64,000 nt of DNA from Bartonella queenslandensis (GTDB taxonomy: Bacteria > Pseudomonadota > Alphaproteobacteria > Rhizobiales > Rhizobiaceae), in the NCBI RefSeq assembly GCF_018155095.1, contig NZ_NAAI01000001.1, positions 186,001 through 250,000 of the forward strand, read 5' to 3'. Both the position numbers and the translations under genes were made by a program. This document shows, one piece after another, positions 41,077 through 50,196 of the stretch (position 1 is its first letter; each line of letters begins with the position of its first letter). The notes beneath the pieces are model-generated. The model was not told where the DNA came from and did not search any database. It saw only the letters and a list, made by a program, of their open reading frames with translations.

Positions 41077-42320
41077 ATGACGATAGATTATGAAGTTAAA
41101 AAGTTGCTCTATGGCTGTGGAGCAATGAGCGGGATTCGGTTGATTACAGGTTCCTTCCATGCTTTTTTTTCTTGTCTATGGGCGTTAGTATAGCACAGTT
41201 AGCCTTATTGCAAATCGTGTTTAGTGCAGCTATTTGTATTTTTGAAGTTCCTTGTGGGATTTTAGGGGATAAAATCGGCGTTAAACAAAATGTTATCTTA
41301 TCATGTTTCTTTTTTTCGCTTTTCTTCTTTTTATGTATTTACGCGCCTCATCTTTCAGTCTTAATTCCGGCAGAAATTATTTACGCTTTAGGTTTTGCTT
41401 TGTGTTCTGGCGTTGATAGCACATGGATTAAAGGCTTAATCGACGGCAGTGGATACAAGGGTAGTTTGATCTATCACTAAGTAAACGCCTATAAGCGCGA
41501 ACTAACGGCATTCATGAATATGGTTGCTGGGGCGCTAGGTGTTCTTATTGTTTTGTGTATGGATAATTATCAGTCGGCATATTATTTTTGTTCTTTCGGA
41601 TTTCTCGTGCTTGTATTCTTTTTGAGTCGGGTGAAGGGGATAGGTATTGCATCCGTTTCGAGTAGTCAGTCAATAGACTCAAGTTCTTTGTTGCATGCAA
41701 CAGAAGCTTTTACTTGTTTAGTTACCTTAAGAATCGGGTTATATTATATATTGATATGTGGTTTTATTGTTGCTGCATTGCAGCCAGTATTTCATTTTTG
41801 GCAACCCTTTATTTTGGGACAAACAGGAATATTAGACAATGCAACAGGAAAGACGAAAATTCTTATTCTTGGCCTGTGTTTTGTGTCCTATACTCTCGTC
41901 AAATACTTATTTAATCGCTTTGTAATTAAATATTTTATGCAAAAATATGCTCCTATGGTGATAACTTTGTGCTCACTTGTCCTGAGTGCTGTTGTTATGC
42001 TTGCTCTGCTTCTTGTTGCAAACAGTTGGGCTCCTATTATTTTATTCACCGTATTTCACAGTTTTTTTTCTGTCCCTGTGACGCAATTTGAAGCAGAATT
42101 TTTTAAACATATTCAACAAAAAAATGCGAATACGGTTTTATCCATTGTTAGTTTTCTTGCACGTATTTTTGGTATTTTAGCGCTTGTGCTGATTGGTTGG
42201 TTGGCGAATAATGTAGAAGCAGCTTTTTGTTTCGCTTTGCTGTGTATATGTTTCGTTATCCCACTTAATTTGGCCTGGCTTTATACGGATAAAAAGTTAA
42301 TAAAAGATGAGAGGGATTAA
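41077..42320 (+). pseudogene. mccC: MFS exporter (MccC-like), one frameshift and one stop
   Basis: Starts MTIDYEVKKLLYGCGAMSGI at the ATG at 41077. In an 8-T run (41163-41170) one T appears to be lost; with nine T the frame continues HAFFFLSMGVSIAQLALLQI. MFS features follow, including VPCGILGDKIG in the helix 2-3 loop. An in-frame TAA at 41478 (GSLIYH, stop, VNAYKRELTAFMNM) is the second lesion; both halves share a frame. About 414 codons in all. MccC in microcin C clusters is an MFS pump that exports the peptide-nucleotide and protects the producer; location between precursor and adenylating enzyme gene supports that role. Confidence 0.75.
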
Positions 42321-42322
42321 GG

Positions 42323-43111
42323 GTGAAGATACAGTTGAATAGGGCCCTGCCTATGACTTACATACACAGGAAAAAAATAGTGTGTGGGTCAACTTATATG
42401 GATTTAGTCGAAATTAATAGTTGTCTATCGTTTTTAGTAGAGATGCTTGTCGATTTGAATGCGCAAAATGATTGTGCTGCTATTCGCCAGAAATATCGCG
42501 AATGAGCGTATCAAGAGGCTTATGATGTTGATGTGGTGTTACAAGAGCTTATGGAGTATAAAATTGTATCTACTGTTTGGGAGCAGGATAGATACGATAG
42601 ACATCGATTGTTTTTGGATATGGCAGGAGTAGATCATGATCTTTCTATGCGGTCTTTACAGCAGGCTAAAATTGGGGTGATCGGTGCAGATGGCATTGGT
42701 TCTAATGTAGCAACCCTTTTAGCTGCTGTAGGCATTGGTTATTTAAGGATAACCGATGGTGATCGAATTGAATTATCGAATTTAACAATGACCACTTCTT
42801 TTGTTGAAGCACAGATAGGTCTGCGAAAAGTAGATGCTTTAAAAGTGCGCATTTTTGAACACAACAATACTTGTCAAGTTGTAACTTTTCCGCGTTTACT
42901 TGAAGTCGAGGCATTAGATGAATTCTGTTCTTTTTTAATAGGAGTCGACCTTGTTGTATTGTCTGCTGATCCACCGAATGCATTTGAGTTAATGGCTGAG
43001 ATTAAGAAAAAGATTTCAACTCCGGTTATTAATGCAGGATATTTATGGCGTTTGGGAACCATAGGCTCAATGTTTTTTCCAGATTCTGAATTTAGTTTTG
43101 CAGTTTATTAG
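42323..43111 (+). pseudogene. mccB: ThiF/E1-type adenylating enzyme (MccB-like), truncated
   Basis: MccB uses ATP to turn the precursor's C-terminal Asn into a peptidyl-succinimide and then a phosphoramidate-linked nucleotide. The ATG at 42323 directly follows mccC. An N-terminal peptide-binding-like part precedes DRYDRHRLFLDMAGV and the nucleotide loop IGVIGADGIGSNVATLLAAV, then DGDRIELSNL, DLVVLSADPPNAF and VINAGYLW, matching E. coli MccB (for example INAGY). Lesions: an in-frame TGA at 42503; the ATP-contacting NLxRQ replaced by NLTMT; and loss of everything after residue ~255, including the zinc-binding Cys pairs, by a deletion that joins it to the next gene. Confidence 0.8.
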
Positions 43112-43421
43112 ACCTGTAGATAGAGACAAATTTCTCAGAAATATTCAAAGTTCATGTGAGTCTAAGCCAACACTGGTTGTTTTCGAAAAAATTATTTTTT
43201 CTAATACACTTATAAATGATATATATATTGACGTTTATTTGCAGTGGAAAGAAAACAATGGATATTCCAAGATTGAAATTGATAATAAGAAAATAGCTTT
43301 GGAAAATAAATTAATACCAAATTTTGATCATGAAAATATAGACCTGTTTAGAAGTGTTGGTTTTAAAAATATAGAATGTTGCTTTTCTTTTTTTAACTTT
43401 AAAGGGTATCTATGTTATTAA
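43098..43421 (+). pseudogene. mccX: C-terminal half of a CmoA-like carboxy-SAM synthase (MccX-like)
   Basis: CmoA-type enzymes make carboxy-S-adenosylmethionine from SAM and prephenate; MccX supplies it for carboxymethylation of the cytidine in Yersinia- and Bacillus-type microcin C. The fragment starts at LQFIRPVDRDKFLRNIQ and continues FEKIIFSN, NNGYSKIEID, ALENKLIPN and FFNFKGYLCY, which parallels the last half of E. coli CmoA (LQFLEPSERQALLDKI, SEKFSF, ANGYSELEIS, SMLENVML, CFNFGS). The N-terminal SAM-binding half is gone; the sequence joins mccB directly. Its stop overlaps the next start by 10 bases. Confidence 0.75.
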
Positions 43422-44240
43422 TCATAAGAGACGTTTTTAATGACAGATTATATATGAGGGCACGAGATACTAAGATATATCACCTGCAGCCGGCATCTTC
43501 GTTACAAAAAAATATTTTTGAATCTCTTACATTTAATAAAAAGCGCATTATTGCATTCATTGAATGCGGTAGGTGATTTTTATGGAATTGAAGACAGTAT
43601 TGAAACAATATGCATCAATCATGAAGATGCGTTAGGTGATCGGATAAATCGTATTTTTTCTAGCGTAAAATGTATTTTTTCGCGAAAGAGTAACTATTGG
43701 TTTGGTTCGTTTTACGGTCTGGACAGAAGGTTTTTAGCGCTCATTTATGACTACCTTAGGACTTATTCCGTGCACCAGCTTGATGGATGATATCTGCTTT
43801 TTGAAGGTGTAAACGTTACAACTGATAATGAATTTGTGCAGCATGTCTATAATTTTTTTGACTTCATACGTCTTGCTTTGGCTCTTAACCTTCTTGAGGG
43901 CGTGGATGCTAATGAGTGGAGATTTAAAGTTATGGATACGAGGTTATACCTACTTGTGTTTTCACCGCATTATCCAGAAAATCATGCTAGGAATTTGCCT
44001 CTACAAGATGCGATCGCATTTCTAATTCAGCCGAACTTTATTTTTCGTAAGTTTGCAAATACGCAAACAAATCTGATAGTTCCTACAGCTCGCAAGCGTA
44101 TACGCCAAGCTTATGCGGAATCTGGGATTTACTATAATATTCCGTTAGCGGAATCGTTAGATCATAAGTCAAAGTATGTGAAAGCAATTGATACAAAAAA
44201 GATTTTACGGTTGTGGAAGATCGACGATGAAGGGCTTTAG
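43412..44240 (+). pseudogene. Unassigned island gene, possibly MccD-like, broken
   Basis: From the ATG at 43412 (AAAGGG upstream): MLLIIRDVFNDRLYMRARDT, a frameshift near 43515, then IKSALLHSLNAVGDFYGIED, an in-frame TGA at 43788, and a long clean C-terminal part ending ARKRIRQAYAESGIYYNIPL and KILRLWKIDDEGL. About 276 codons. I recognise no motif. It sits between mccX- and methyltransferase-like genes, where an aminopropyltransferase (MccD) would be expected to partner the decarboxylase; this is inference from context only. Confidence 0.45.
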
Positions 44241-44251
44241 TACAAAGGAAA

Positions 44252-44600
44252 TTGATATTACTGCGTTCTCATATCCTGATTTTTGGGCTTTTATATATAA
44301 ATAACACACCTTCTGGTGGGCTGGAGACTACCAAATATTGGGTCACACATGGCGCGATTAGCAAAAAAATCTGGCCTATTGGATTTAGCATGCTCACTGA
44401 ATTCTCAGCTCTAAATATTGTGTGTGAAGTGCAATGTCAAGCGGTGGGAATTGATATAAGTGCAGAGTCTGTAGCATCAGCTTAGAACAAGGTTGATAGC
44501 TCTGTTATGCAGGGGTTAGTTAAGTTTCATGTCGGAAATGCTGAGCTTAGTCTTATCCTGAAAATACATTTACGCATATTACGGCGAGGTGAGTATTTGT
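44252..44600 (+). pseudogene. SAM methyltransferase remnant (MccS-like?)
   Basis: In mixed frames: HMARLAKKSGLLDLACS and FSALNIVCEVQCQAVGIDIS, AESVASA, then KVDSSVMQGLVKFHVGNAEL. This is the order of methyltransferase motif I (hDhACG.G), the acidic end of strand 2 (VGIDIS) and motif II region (F..GNAE). A stop at 44483 and frame changes break it, and the rest is missing. In carboxymethylating microcin C clusters the transferase MccS follows MccX, which would suit. Identity as a methyltransferase is moderately supported, MccS only by context. Confidence 0.45.
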
Positions 44601-45055
44601 AAGCACTCGCTGTAAAGGCATAGAACCATCCTAGGTTGTTTACTTCTATATGGATAACAATAGAGGTTACAAAACTTGCTTCATTTTAGAAGAAAAGTTC
44701 CTTTTATTTTAATTAAGCATTGCTACAGCCAAAAGGAAATTAAATATCTTGCCTTTATTATTCTTACCAATATTTTCTTATGTGTGATTATTGGAATCAG
44801 GATTAAGTTACGTCCACTATGGTATTTTTCGCTATTTATATAAGAAGAAGATTAGCACGCGATGTATCGCGTTCAGGACCATTTTCCCATCGTATTTGAT
44901 ACAATAAGCAGCTTAGAATGATGATAAGAACGATTTTACCTTGATAGGTGTTATGCATTCTATAAAAGTTAAATTGATTAAGATTTTTTTGTGACATTTA
45001 TGCATAGGATGGTACCATAATAACGGAAATTGATTGTGTTTTAAGTTGGTGTGTT
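44601..45055. other. Right border of the island
   Basis: 450 bases without a gene. The short repeat TTAGCACGCGATGTATCGCG... at 44853 mirrors 40123. Unbroken chromosome resumes with the PuuA-type gene. Confidence 0.4.
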
Positions 45056-46483
45056 ATGGCTGTGAAAAATGGTAAACAAATAAAAAGTAAGGGTTCTAAG
45101 CCTGTTTCCAGTTTTCTTAAAAATTTACGTGGTGTAAACAACTGGCAGCAAGTTTTACAATGGCTTTCTTTTCGTAATGTAGAAGATATCGAGTGTATCA
45201 CACCTGATCAGGCGGGCGTGCCGCGTGGCAAGATGATGCTTTCTAAAAAATTTACATCGGCAACATCATTAGCATTGCCTTCAGCGGTTTTTATGGCAAC
45301 CATTTCAGGAGATTATCCTGAAGATGGTCACGGCTTTGAATATCCCAAAGCCGATGGTGATTTGCGTCTTGAGCCCGATTTGTCTACGTTAAGTATTGTA
45401 CCATGGGAAGATGCTCCTACAGCACAGGTGATTTGTGATCTTGTCTATCAAAATGGACAGGTCGTCGATTATACACCACGAAACGTTTTGCGAAAAGTAG
45501 TCAACTTTTATACGCAAATGAATCTAAAGCCGGTTGTTTCACCAGAAATTGAGTTCTATTTAGTAGAGAAAAATCCCGATCCTGATTATCCTTTAGTTCC
45601 TCCCGTTGGTCGTTCTGGACGTTCAATTGGTGGAGGGCAGGGCTATTCGATTGCCGGTGTGAATGAGTTTGATGAGTTCATTGATGATATTTATCATTTT
45701 TCGGAAGCACAAGGATTGGAGATTGATACACTTATTCACGAGGAAGGGGCAGGTCAGTTTGAAATCAATTTACGTCATGGAGATCCGATTGAATTGGCTG
45801 ATCAAGTTTTTATGTTCAAGCGAACAATTCGTGAAGCAGCACTTAAACATAATATGTATGCAACTTTTATGGCTAAGCCCATTCAAGGGCAGCCGGGTTC
45901 TGCGATGCATATTCACCAATCAGTCGTTGATAAGAAGACAGGGATGAATATTTTTACGCAGGAAGACGGTGGAGAAAGTATTTGTTTTCGCCATTTTATT
46001 GGTGGATTACAAAGACATATGGCGGGGGGACTTGTCATGCTTGCTCCTTATGTCAATTCTTATCGACGTCTTATGCCAGATGTTTCAGCACCTGTTAATT
46101 TGCGATGGGGATATGATAACCGTACCACAGCATTTCGTGTTCCTCGTTCTGCTCCTCAAGCGCGACGTGTCGAGAATAGGCTTCCTTCGTCAGATGCGAA
46201 TCCTTATTTAGCCCTTGCATCTTCTTTAGCGTGTGGTCTCATTGGTTTACAGCAAAAAATTGAACCGGATGAGCCAACAACAAATAATGTGAATGCTGAT
46301 AATATTGAGTTACCGCGTGGTCTTATTGAAGCAGTTAATTTATTTGAACAAGATACAGAAATACGTGCTATTCTAGGGGATGTGTTTGTTAGTACTTATG
46401 CTGCAATCAAACGACAAGAGTTTGAAACCTTTATGGAAGTGATTAGCCCGTGGGAGCGCGAATATCTCTTGCTTAATGTTTGA
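45056..46483 (+). CDS. Glutamine synthetase family enzyme (PuuA/GlnT type)
   Basis: Ligates an amine to glutamate: gamma-glutamylputrescine synthetase in polyamine breakdown, or a GSIII-like glutamine synthetase. 475 residues with the GS catalytic blocks VSPEIEFYLVEKNPD, LIHEEGAGQFEINLRHGDPI, the ATP-binding region MHIHQSVV, and NRTTAFRVPRSAPQARRVEN then LPSSDANPYLALASSLACGL. The order and spacing match PuuA more than housekeeping GlnA, and the adenylylation loop of GlnA is absent. An FAD oxidoreductase follows 11 bases on, the PuuA-PuuB pairing that suggests putrescine use. Confidence 0.85.
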   Translation: MAVKNGKQIKSKGSKPVSSFLKNLRGVNNWQQVLQWLSFRNVEDIECITPDQAGVPRGKMMLSKKFTSATSLALPSAVFMATISGDYPEDGHGFEYPKADGDLRLEPDLSTLSIVPWEDAPTAQVICDLVYQNGQVVDYTPRNVLRKVVNFYTQMNLKPVVSPEIEFYLVEKNPDPDYPLVPPVGRSGRSIGGGQGYSIAGVNEFDEFIDDIYHFSEAQGLEIDTLIHEEGAGQFEINLRHGDPIELADQVFMFKRTIREAALKHNMYATFMAKPIQGQPGSAMHIHQSVVDKKTGMNIFTQEDGGESICFRHFIGGLQRHMAGGLVMLAPYVNSYRRLMPDVSAPVNLRWGYDNRTTAFRVPRSAPQARRVENRLPSSDANPYLALASSLACGLIGLQQKIEPDEPTTNNVNADNIELPRGLIEAVNLFEQDTEIRAILGDVFVSTYAAIKRQEFETFMEVISPWEREYLLLNV

Positions 46484-46494
46484 GGTTTATCACG

Positions 46495-47778
46495 ATGATT
46501 GGCTCTAATCCAATTTCTCCAGGAATTTCTTGGTATGAAGGTACTTTAAAAGAGCGCCCCTCTTATCCTTCTTGTTGTGAAGAGAGACAGTGTGATGTGG
46601 TCATTATTGGAGGTGGATTTACAGGACTTTCAGCTGCTTATCATTTAGCGAACGCTGGAGTGGATGTTGTTTTGCTTGAAGCATCACGTTTTGGTGATGG
46701 TGCTTCAGGACGTAATGGTGGACAACTGGGAACGGGGCAACGGCAATGGGTCGAAACATTAGAGAAAAAATATGGTTTTGAGCGCAGTCAAGTACTGTTT
46801 GATTTAGCAGAAGAAGCTAAAAGAGATATTTTATCGTTATGCGCGATGCCTGATTTTCAATGCGACTTTATGGCAGGACAGCTTTCTGTAACCCATAAAA
46901 GGCGTGAGCTTCTCTCTTATCAACGGCATATTGAAGCAATGCAGCGTTATGGCTATCACGCGCTTACTTTTATGGATAGGGCTGAAACATCTAAGCGACT
47001 TGGATCGTCTTTTTATTGTGGTGGTATTTATGATGCGGATACTGGCCATATAAATCCCTTAAAATTGATTGTTGGGTTGGCAAAAAGAGCCAAAGATGCT
47101 GGTGCTAAGCTTTATGAGAAAACACAAGTAACAACCGTAAAGAGCAAAGGGACTCGTTGGAAAGTGATCGCAGAAAAAGGAAGTATAACAGCAAAGCATG
47201 TTTTACTCGCAACGAATGGATATAAACTCGGGCTTCAGCGTTTTGTTCAAAAAAATATTGTTTCTATTCGCTCTTATATTGGAGCAACGGAACCATTACC
47301 GAGGAACAGTTCAATTCTCATGGGGGGTGAATCGGTTGATGATTCCCGTTTTATGGTTCGCTATTTTCGCAAAAGTATTGATAATCGTCTCTTATTTGGT
47401 GGTGTAGAAAGTTACAATAATAGGAATCCTGTAAATTTAGATGCACGTATAAAACGGCAAATTGCTGAAATTTATCCTCAATTATCCACTATCAATCTCA
47501 GCCATCGTTGGGGGGCGACGGTTGCCATTACGGTTGAACGTATGCCTTATGTTCGCCAACTTTTCTCAAGGATGACTTATTGTGGCGGTTATTCAGGACA
47601 TGGCGTTATGCTTGCTCCTTTTATGGGAAAATTATACGCAGAATGGTTGACTGGGAATCATGAACGTTTTGCCCATTTTAAGGACTTAAAAATTTCGTCT
47701 TTTCCAGGGGGAAGTACTTTGCGTTATCCGCTTATATTTTTAGCAATGCGTTGGTTTTCTTTAATGGATCGTTTTTAA
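46495..47778 (+). CDS. FAD-dependent oxidoreductase (PuuB/OrdL-like)
   Basis: 427 residues from the ATG at 46495, with GAGGTT eight bases upstream. The Rossmann FAD motif is DVVIIGGGFTGLSAAYHLAN, followed by GASGRNGGQLGTGQRQW, typical of DadA/PuuB-type amine oxidases; HRWGATVAITVERMPYVRQL and YCGGYSGHGVMLAP near the C terminus close the FAD site. PuuB oxidizes gamma-glutamylputrescine to the aldehyde. With the upstream synthetase it forms a two-gene operon; later pathway genes are not adjacent. Confidence 0.85.
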   Translation: MIGSNPISPGISWYEGTLKERPSYPSCCEERQCDVVIIGGGFTGLSAAYHLANAGVDVVLLEASRFGDGASGRNGGQLGTGQRQWVETLEKKYGFERSQVLFDLAEEAKRDILSLCAMPDFQCDFMAGQLSVTHKRRELLSYQRHIEAMQRYGYHALTFMDRAETSKRLGSSFYCGGIYDADTGHINPLKLIVGLAKRAKDAGAKLYEKTQVTTVKSKGTRWKVIAEKGSITAKHVLLATNGYKLGLQRFVQKNIVSIRSYIGATEPLPRNSSILMGGESVDDSRFMVRYFRKSIDNRLLFGGVESYNNRNPVNLDARIKRQIAEIYPQLSTINLSHRWGATVAITVERMPYVRQLFSRMTYCGGYSGHGVMLAPFMGKLYAEWLTGNHERFAHFKDLKISSFPGGSTLRYPLIFLAMRWFSLMDRF

Positions 47779-47898
47779 CAGAAACATTGATTGAAATGGA
47801 GAAAATTAATGGCTTATTTAGTATCTGTCTGCTTTAATGATGGAAGTTTTTGTAAGTAGTATAGGATTGAATAATCGAATAGAAAAATAAATAAGTTC

Positions 47899-49374
47899 AT
47901 GGTAAGTAAAATTATTCCAGTCTCTCCCTTTGATTGTATTGTTTTTGGTGGCAATGGTGATCTGGCTTTACGCAAACTTATGCCTGCTCTCTATCATTGT
48001 CAGTGCGTTGGGCAATTGAGTGAACCAACGCGTATTATTGGGGTTGCACGTTCCGCATGGAGTAATGAAGAGTATCAAAACTTTGTTTGTGCATCTTTAG
48101 AAAAACATGTTCATCCAAAAGATCTTAACCAAATTGAACTTCATCGTTTTCTTGCACGTTTAACTTACGTCTCTGTTGATATTACCTCACATCAAGGATG
48201 GCAAGATCTTGTGCAGGTATTGTCGCAAGATTCAGCGGATATTCGAGCTTTTTATTTAGCTGTTGGTTCGTCGCTTTTTGCTGCTATTGCGATGAAGTTG
48301 GGGAAAAGCAATTTGGTCACGCCACAAACACGAATTATCATTGAAAAACCTATTGGCCGAGATAGAGAAACAGCTGTTGAACTCAATGATATATTTGCAA
48401 AAGTATTTCATGAAGATCAAATCTTTCGCATTGATCATTATCTTGGGAAGGAAACCGTTCAAAATTTAATGGCATTGCGATTTGTGAATACACTTTATGA
48501 ACCACTATGGAATTCCAACTATATTGATCATGTTCAGATAACCGTTGCTGAATCTTTAGGTTTGGAAGGGCGTACAGAATATTATGAGAGTACTGGTGCT
48601 CTACGCGATATGGTTCAAAACCATATGCTGCAGCTGCTTTGTTTGGTTGCGATGGAAATACCATTTATCAACAGTGCTAATGCTGTACGTGATGAAAAAC
48701 TTAAAGTTTTACATTCTTTAACACCTCTTGATGTTCATAATGTAGAACAACATACCGTACGTGGGCAGTATGGGGCTGGTATATTAAATGGTATTTCTGT
48801 AGGTTCTTATCTTGATGATCTTGAAAAAGAGGAGAGTAGGAGCGAAACATTTGTAGCATTGAAGGTTAAAATTAATAATTGGCGTTGGGCAAATACGCCT
48901 TTTTATTTACGAACTGGTAAGCGCATGTTTACGCGAATGTCTGAAATTGTTGTCGTATTTAAACCTATTCCTCATAATATTTTTAATATAGATTCGGATG
49001 AGGTTTTTTCTAATCGACTTGTTATTCGTCTCCAGCCTGATGAAGGTGTCAAACAATGGTTGATGATTAAAGATCCAGGTCCTGGTGGTATGCGGTTTCG
49101 TCATATCCCCCTGGATATGAGTTTTGCATCTGCATTTTCTCAGCGTAATCCTGATGCTTATGAGCGCTTATTGATGGATGTTATTCGCGGAGATCAAACA
49201 CTCTTTATGCGTCGTGACGAAGTTGAAGCAGCTTGGCGTTGGATTGATCCTATTCTTGAGGGGTGGCAAGCGATAAAGCAGCCTATTTATGAATATAGTG
49301 CGGGATCATGGGGGCCATCTGCTTCCACAGTTTTGATGGAACGTGATAGGCGTATATGGAATAACTTAGTTTAG
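47899..49374 (+). CDS. zwf: Glucose-6-phosphate 1-dehydrogenase
   Basis: First step of the oxidative pentose phosphate and Entner-Doudoroff routes, G6P to 6-phosphogluconolactone with NADP+. 491 residues with the nucleotide loop FGGNGDLALRKLMPALY and the substrate motif RIDHYLGKETVQNL carrying the catalytic lysine/histidine set, plus EKPIGRD. The C-terminal LLMDVIRGDQTLFMRRDEVE is also diagnostic. The pgl start follows 10 bases after its stop, and edd after that, so the three are one operon. Confidence 0.96.
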   Translation: MVSKIIPVSPFDCIVFGGNGDLALRKLMPALYHCQCVGQLSEPTRIIGVARSAWSNEEYQNFVCASLEKHVHPKDLNQIELHRFLARLTYVSVDITSHQGWQDLVQVLSQDSADIRAFYLAVGSSLFAAIAMKLGKSNLVTPQTRIIIEKPIGRDRETAVELNDIFAKVFHEDQIFRIDHYLGKETVQNLMALRFVNTLYEPLWNSNYIDHVQITVAESLGLEGRTEYYESTGALRDMVQNHMLQLLCLVAMEIPFINSANAVRDEKLKVLHSLTPLDVHNVEQHTVRGQYGAGILNGISVGSYLDDLEKEESRSETFVALKVKINNWRWANTPFYLRTGKRMFTRMSEIVVVFKPIPHNIFNIDSDEVFSNRLVIRLQPDEGVKQWLMIKDPGPGGMRFRHIPLDMSFASAFSQRNPDAYERLLMDVIRGDQTLFMRRDEVEAAWRWIDPILEGWQAIKQPIYEYSAGSWGPSASTVLMERDRRIWNNLV

Positions 49375-49384
49375 AGCAATAAGT

Positions 49385-50137
49385 ATGCATGGAATGAATA
49401 TTGACCGTTTAAATTTTGAAACACCCACAAATCTTGCTTTAGCCTTGGCTGACCGTGTTGCAGCAGAGCTCAGTGTAGCTGTTCTGGAGCGCAAGCGCGC
49501 GATTTTAGCGGTGTCTGGTGGTAAAACACCAGAATTATTTTTTCATTATTTATCAAAAGCGGATATTGATTGGCAAAATATCATTATTACTTTGGTTGAT
49601 GAACGTTTTGTCCCTATACACGATGAACGCTCAAATGAATATATGGTACAGCGTTATTTGTTACAAAATTTTGCAACCAAAGCACGTTTTGTGGGACTTT
49701 ATCATAAGGCACGCACCGTTGAACTTGCTGCTTTTTCAGCAGCAAGCCGTGTTAATGCTTTGCCTAAACCCTTTGATGTTGTTGTTTTAGGAATGGGGAT
49801 TGATGGACATACGGCTTCCTTTTTTCCTGATGCTGATCGTTTAAAGCAAGCACTTGACCTTCGAACACAAGCGCTTGTTTTACCGCTTCATTCCAAGAGC
49901 GCTATTGAGCCAAGGCTTTCACTCACTTTGCCAGTTATAATACAATCTCGTTGCATTATTCTCCATTTTGAAGGTTTTCAGAAACGTGACTGTTTTGAAG
50001 AAGCTTGTCAAGGTGGGGCTGAAATAGAAATGCCGGTTCGGGCGATTTTGCGTAATTCTCCTCATCTTATGCAGGTTTATTGGTCGCCTGCAGAAAATGA
50101 AATAAGTGAATTAAAATATGAGAGACAAGGTGAATAA
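49385..50137 (+). CDS. pgl: 6-phosphogluconolactonase
   Basis: Hydrolyzes the lactone made by Zwf. 250 residues of the NagB/DevB superfamily: ILAVSGGKTPELFFHYLS, ITLVDERFVPIHDERSNEYM, and the signature VVVLGMGIDGHTASFFPDAD. Normal length; close coupling to zwf and edd confirms the role. Confidence 0.93.
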   Translation: MHGMNIDRLNFETPTNLALALADRVAAELSVAVLERKRAILAVSGGKTPELFFHYLSKADIDWQNIIITLVDERFVPIHDERSNEYMVQRYLLQNFATKARFVGLYHKARTVELAAFSAASRVNALPKPFDVVVLGMGIDGHTASFFPDADRLKQALDLRTQALVLPLHSKSAIEPRLSLTLPVIIQSRCIILHFEGFQKRDCFEEACQGGAEIEMPVRAILRNSPHLMQVYWSPAENEISELKYERQGE

Positions 50138-50196
50138 AAATGCAATCTCTCTTTCATGAATGAGGGGGAGCATCAATGAAAGGGGGGAAAGTAAAT

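Larger units (their letters stand above)
34728..44950. mobile_element. Decayed genomic island at tRNA-His
   Basis: Every gene between tRNA-His and the PuuA-type synthetase carries a stop, frameshift or deletion, while genes on both sides are intact. Contents are a radical SAM/MFS unit on the minus strand and a microcin C-like cluster on the plus strand. A direct repeat of the tRNA-His downstream flank recurs near 40.16-40.4 kb. No integrase is recognisable. Borders are approximate. Confidence 0.6.

Noticed and set aside
36826..43790. Stop-codon readthrough or recoding as the reason for single in-frame stops in several island genes
   Set aside because: The stops are of all three kinds (TAG in the first MFS gene, TAA in the second, TGA in mccB-like and others) and occur with frameshifts and deletions; no suppressor tRNA or recoding element is visible. 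Decay is simpler.
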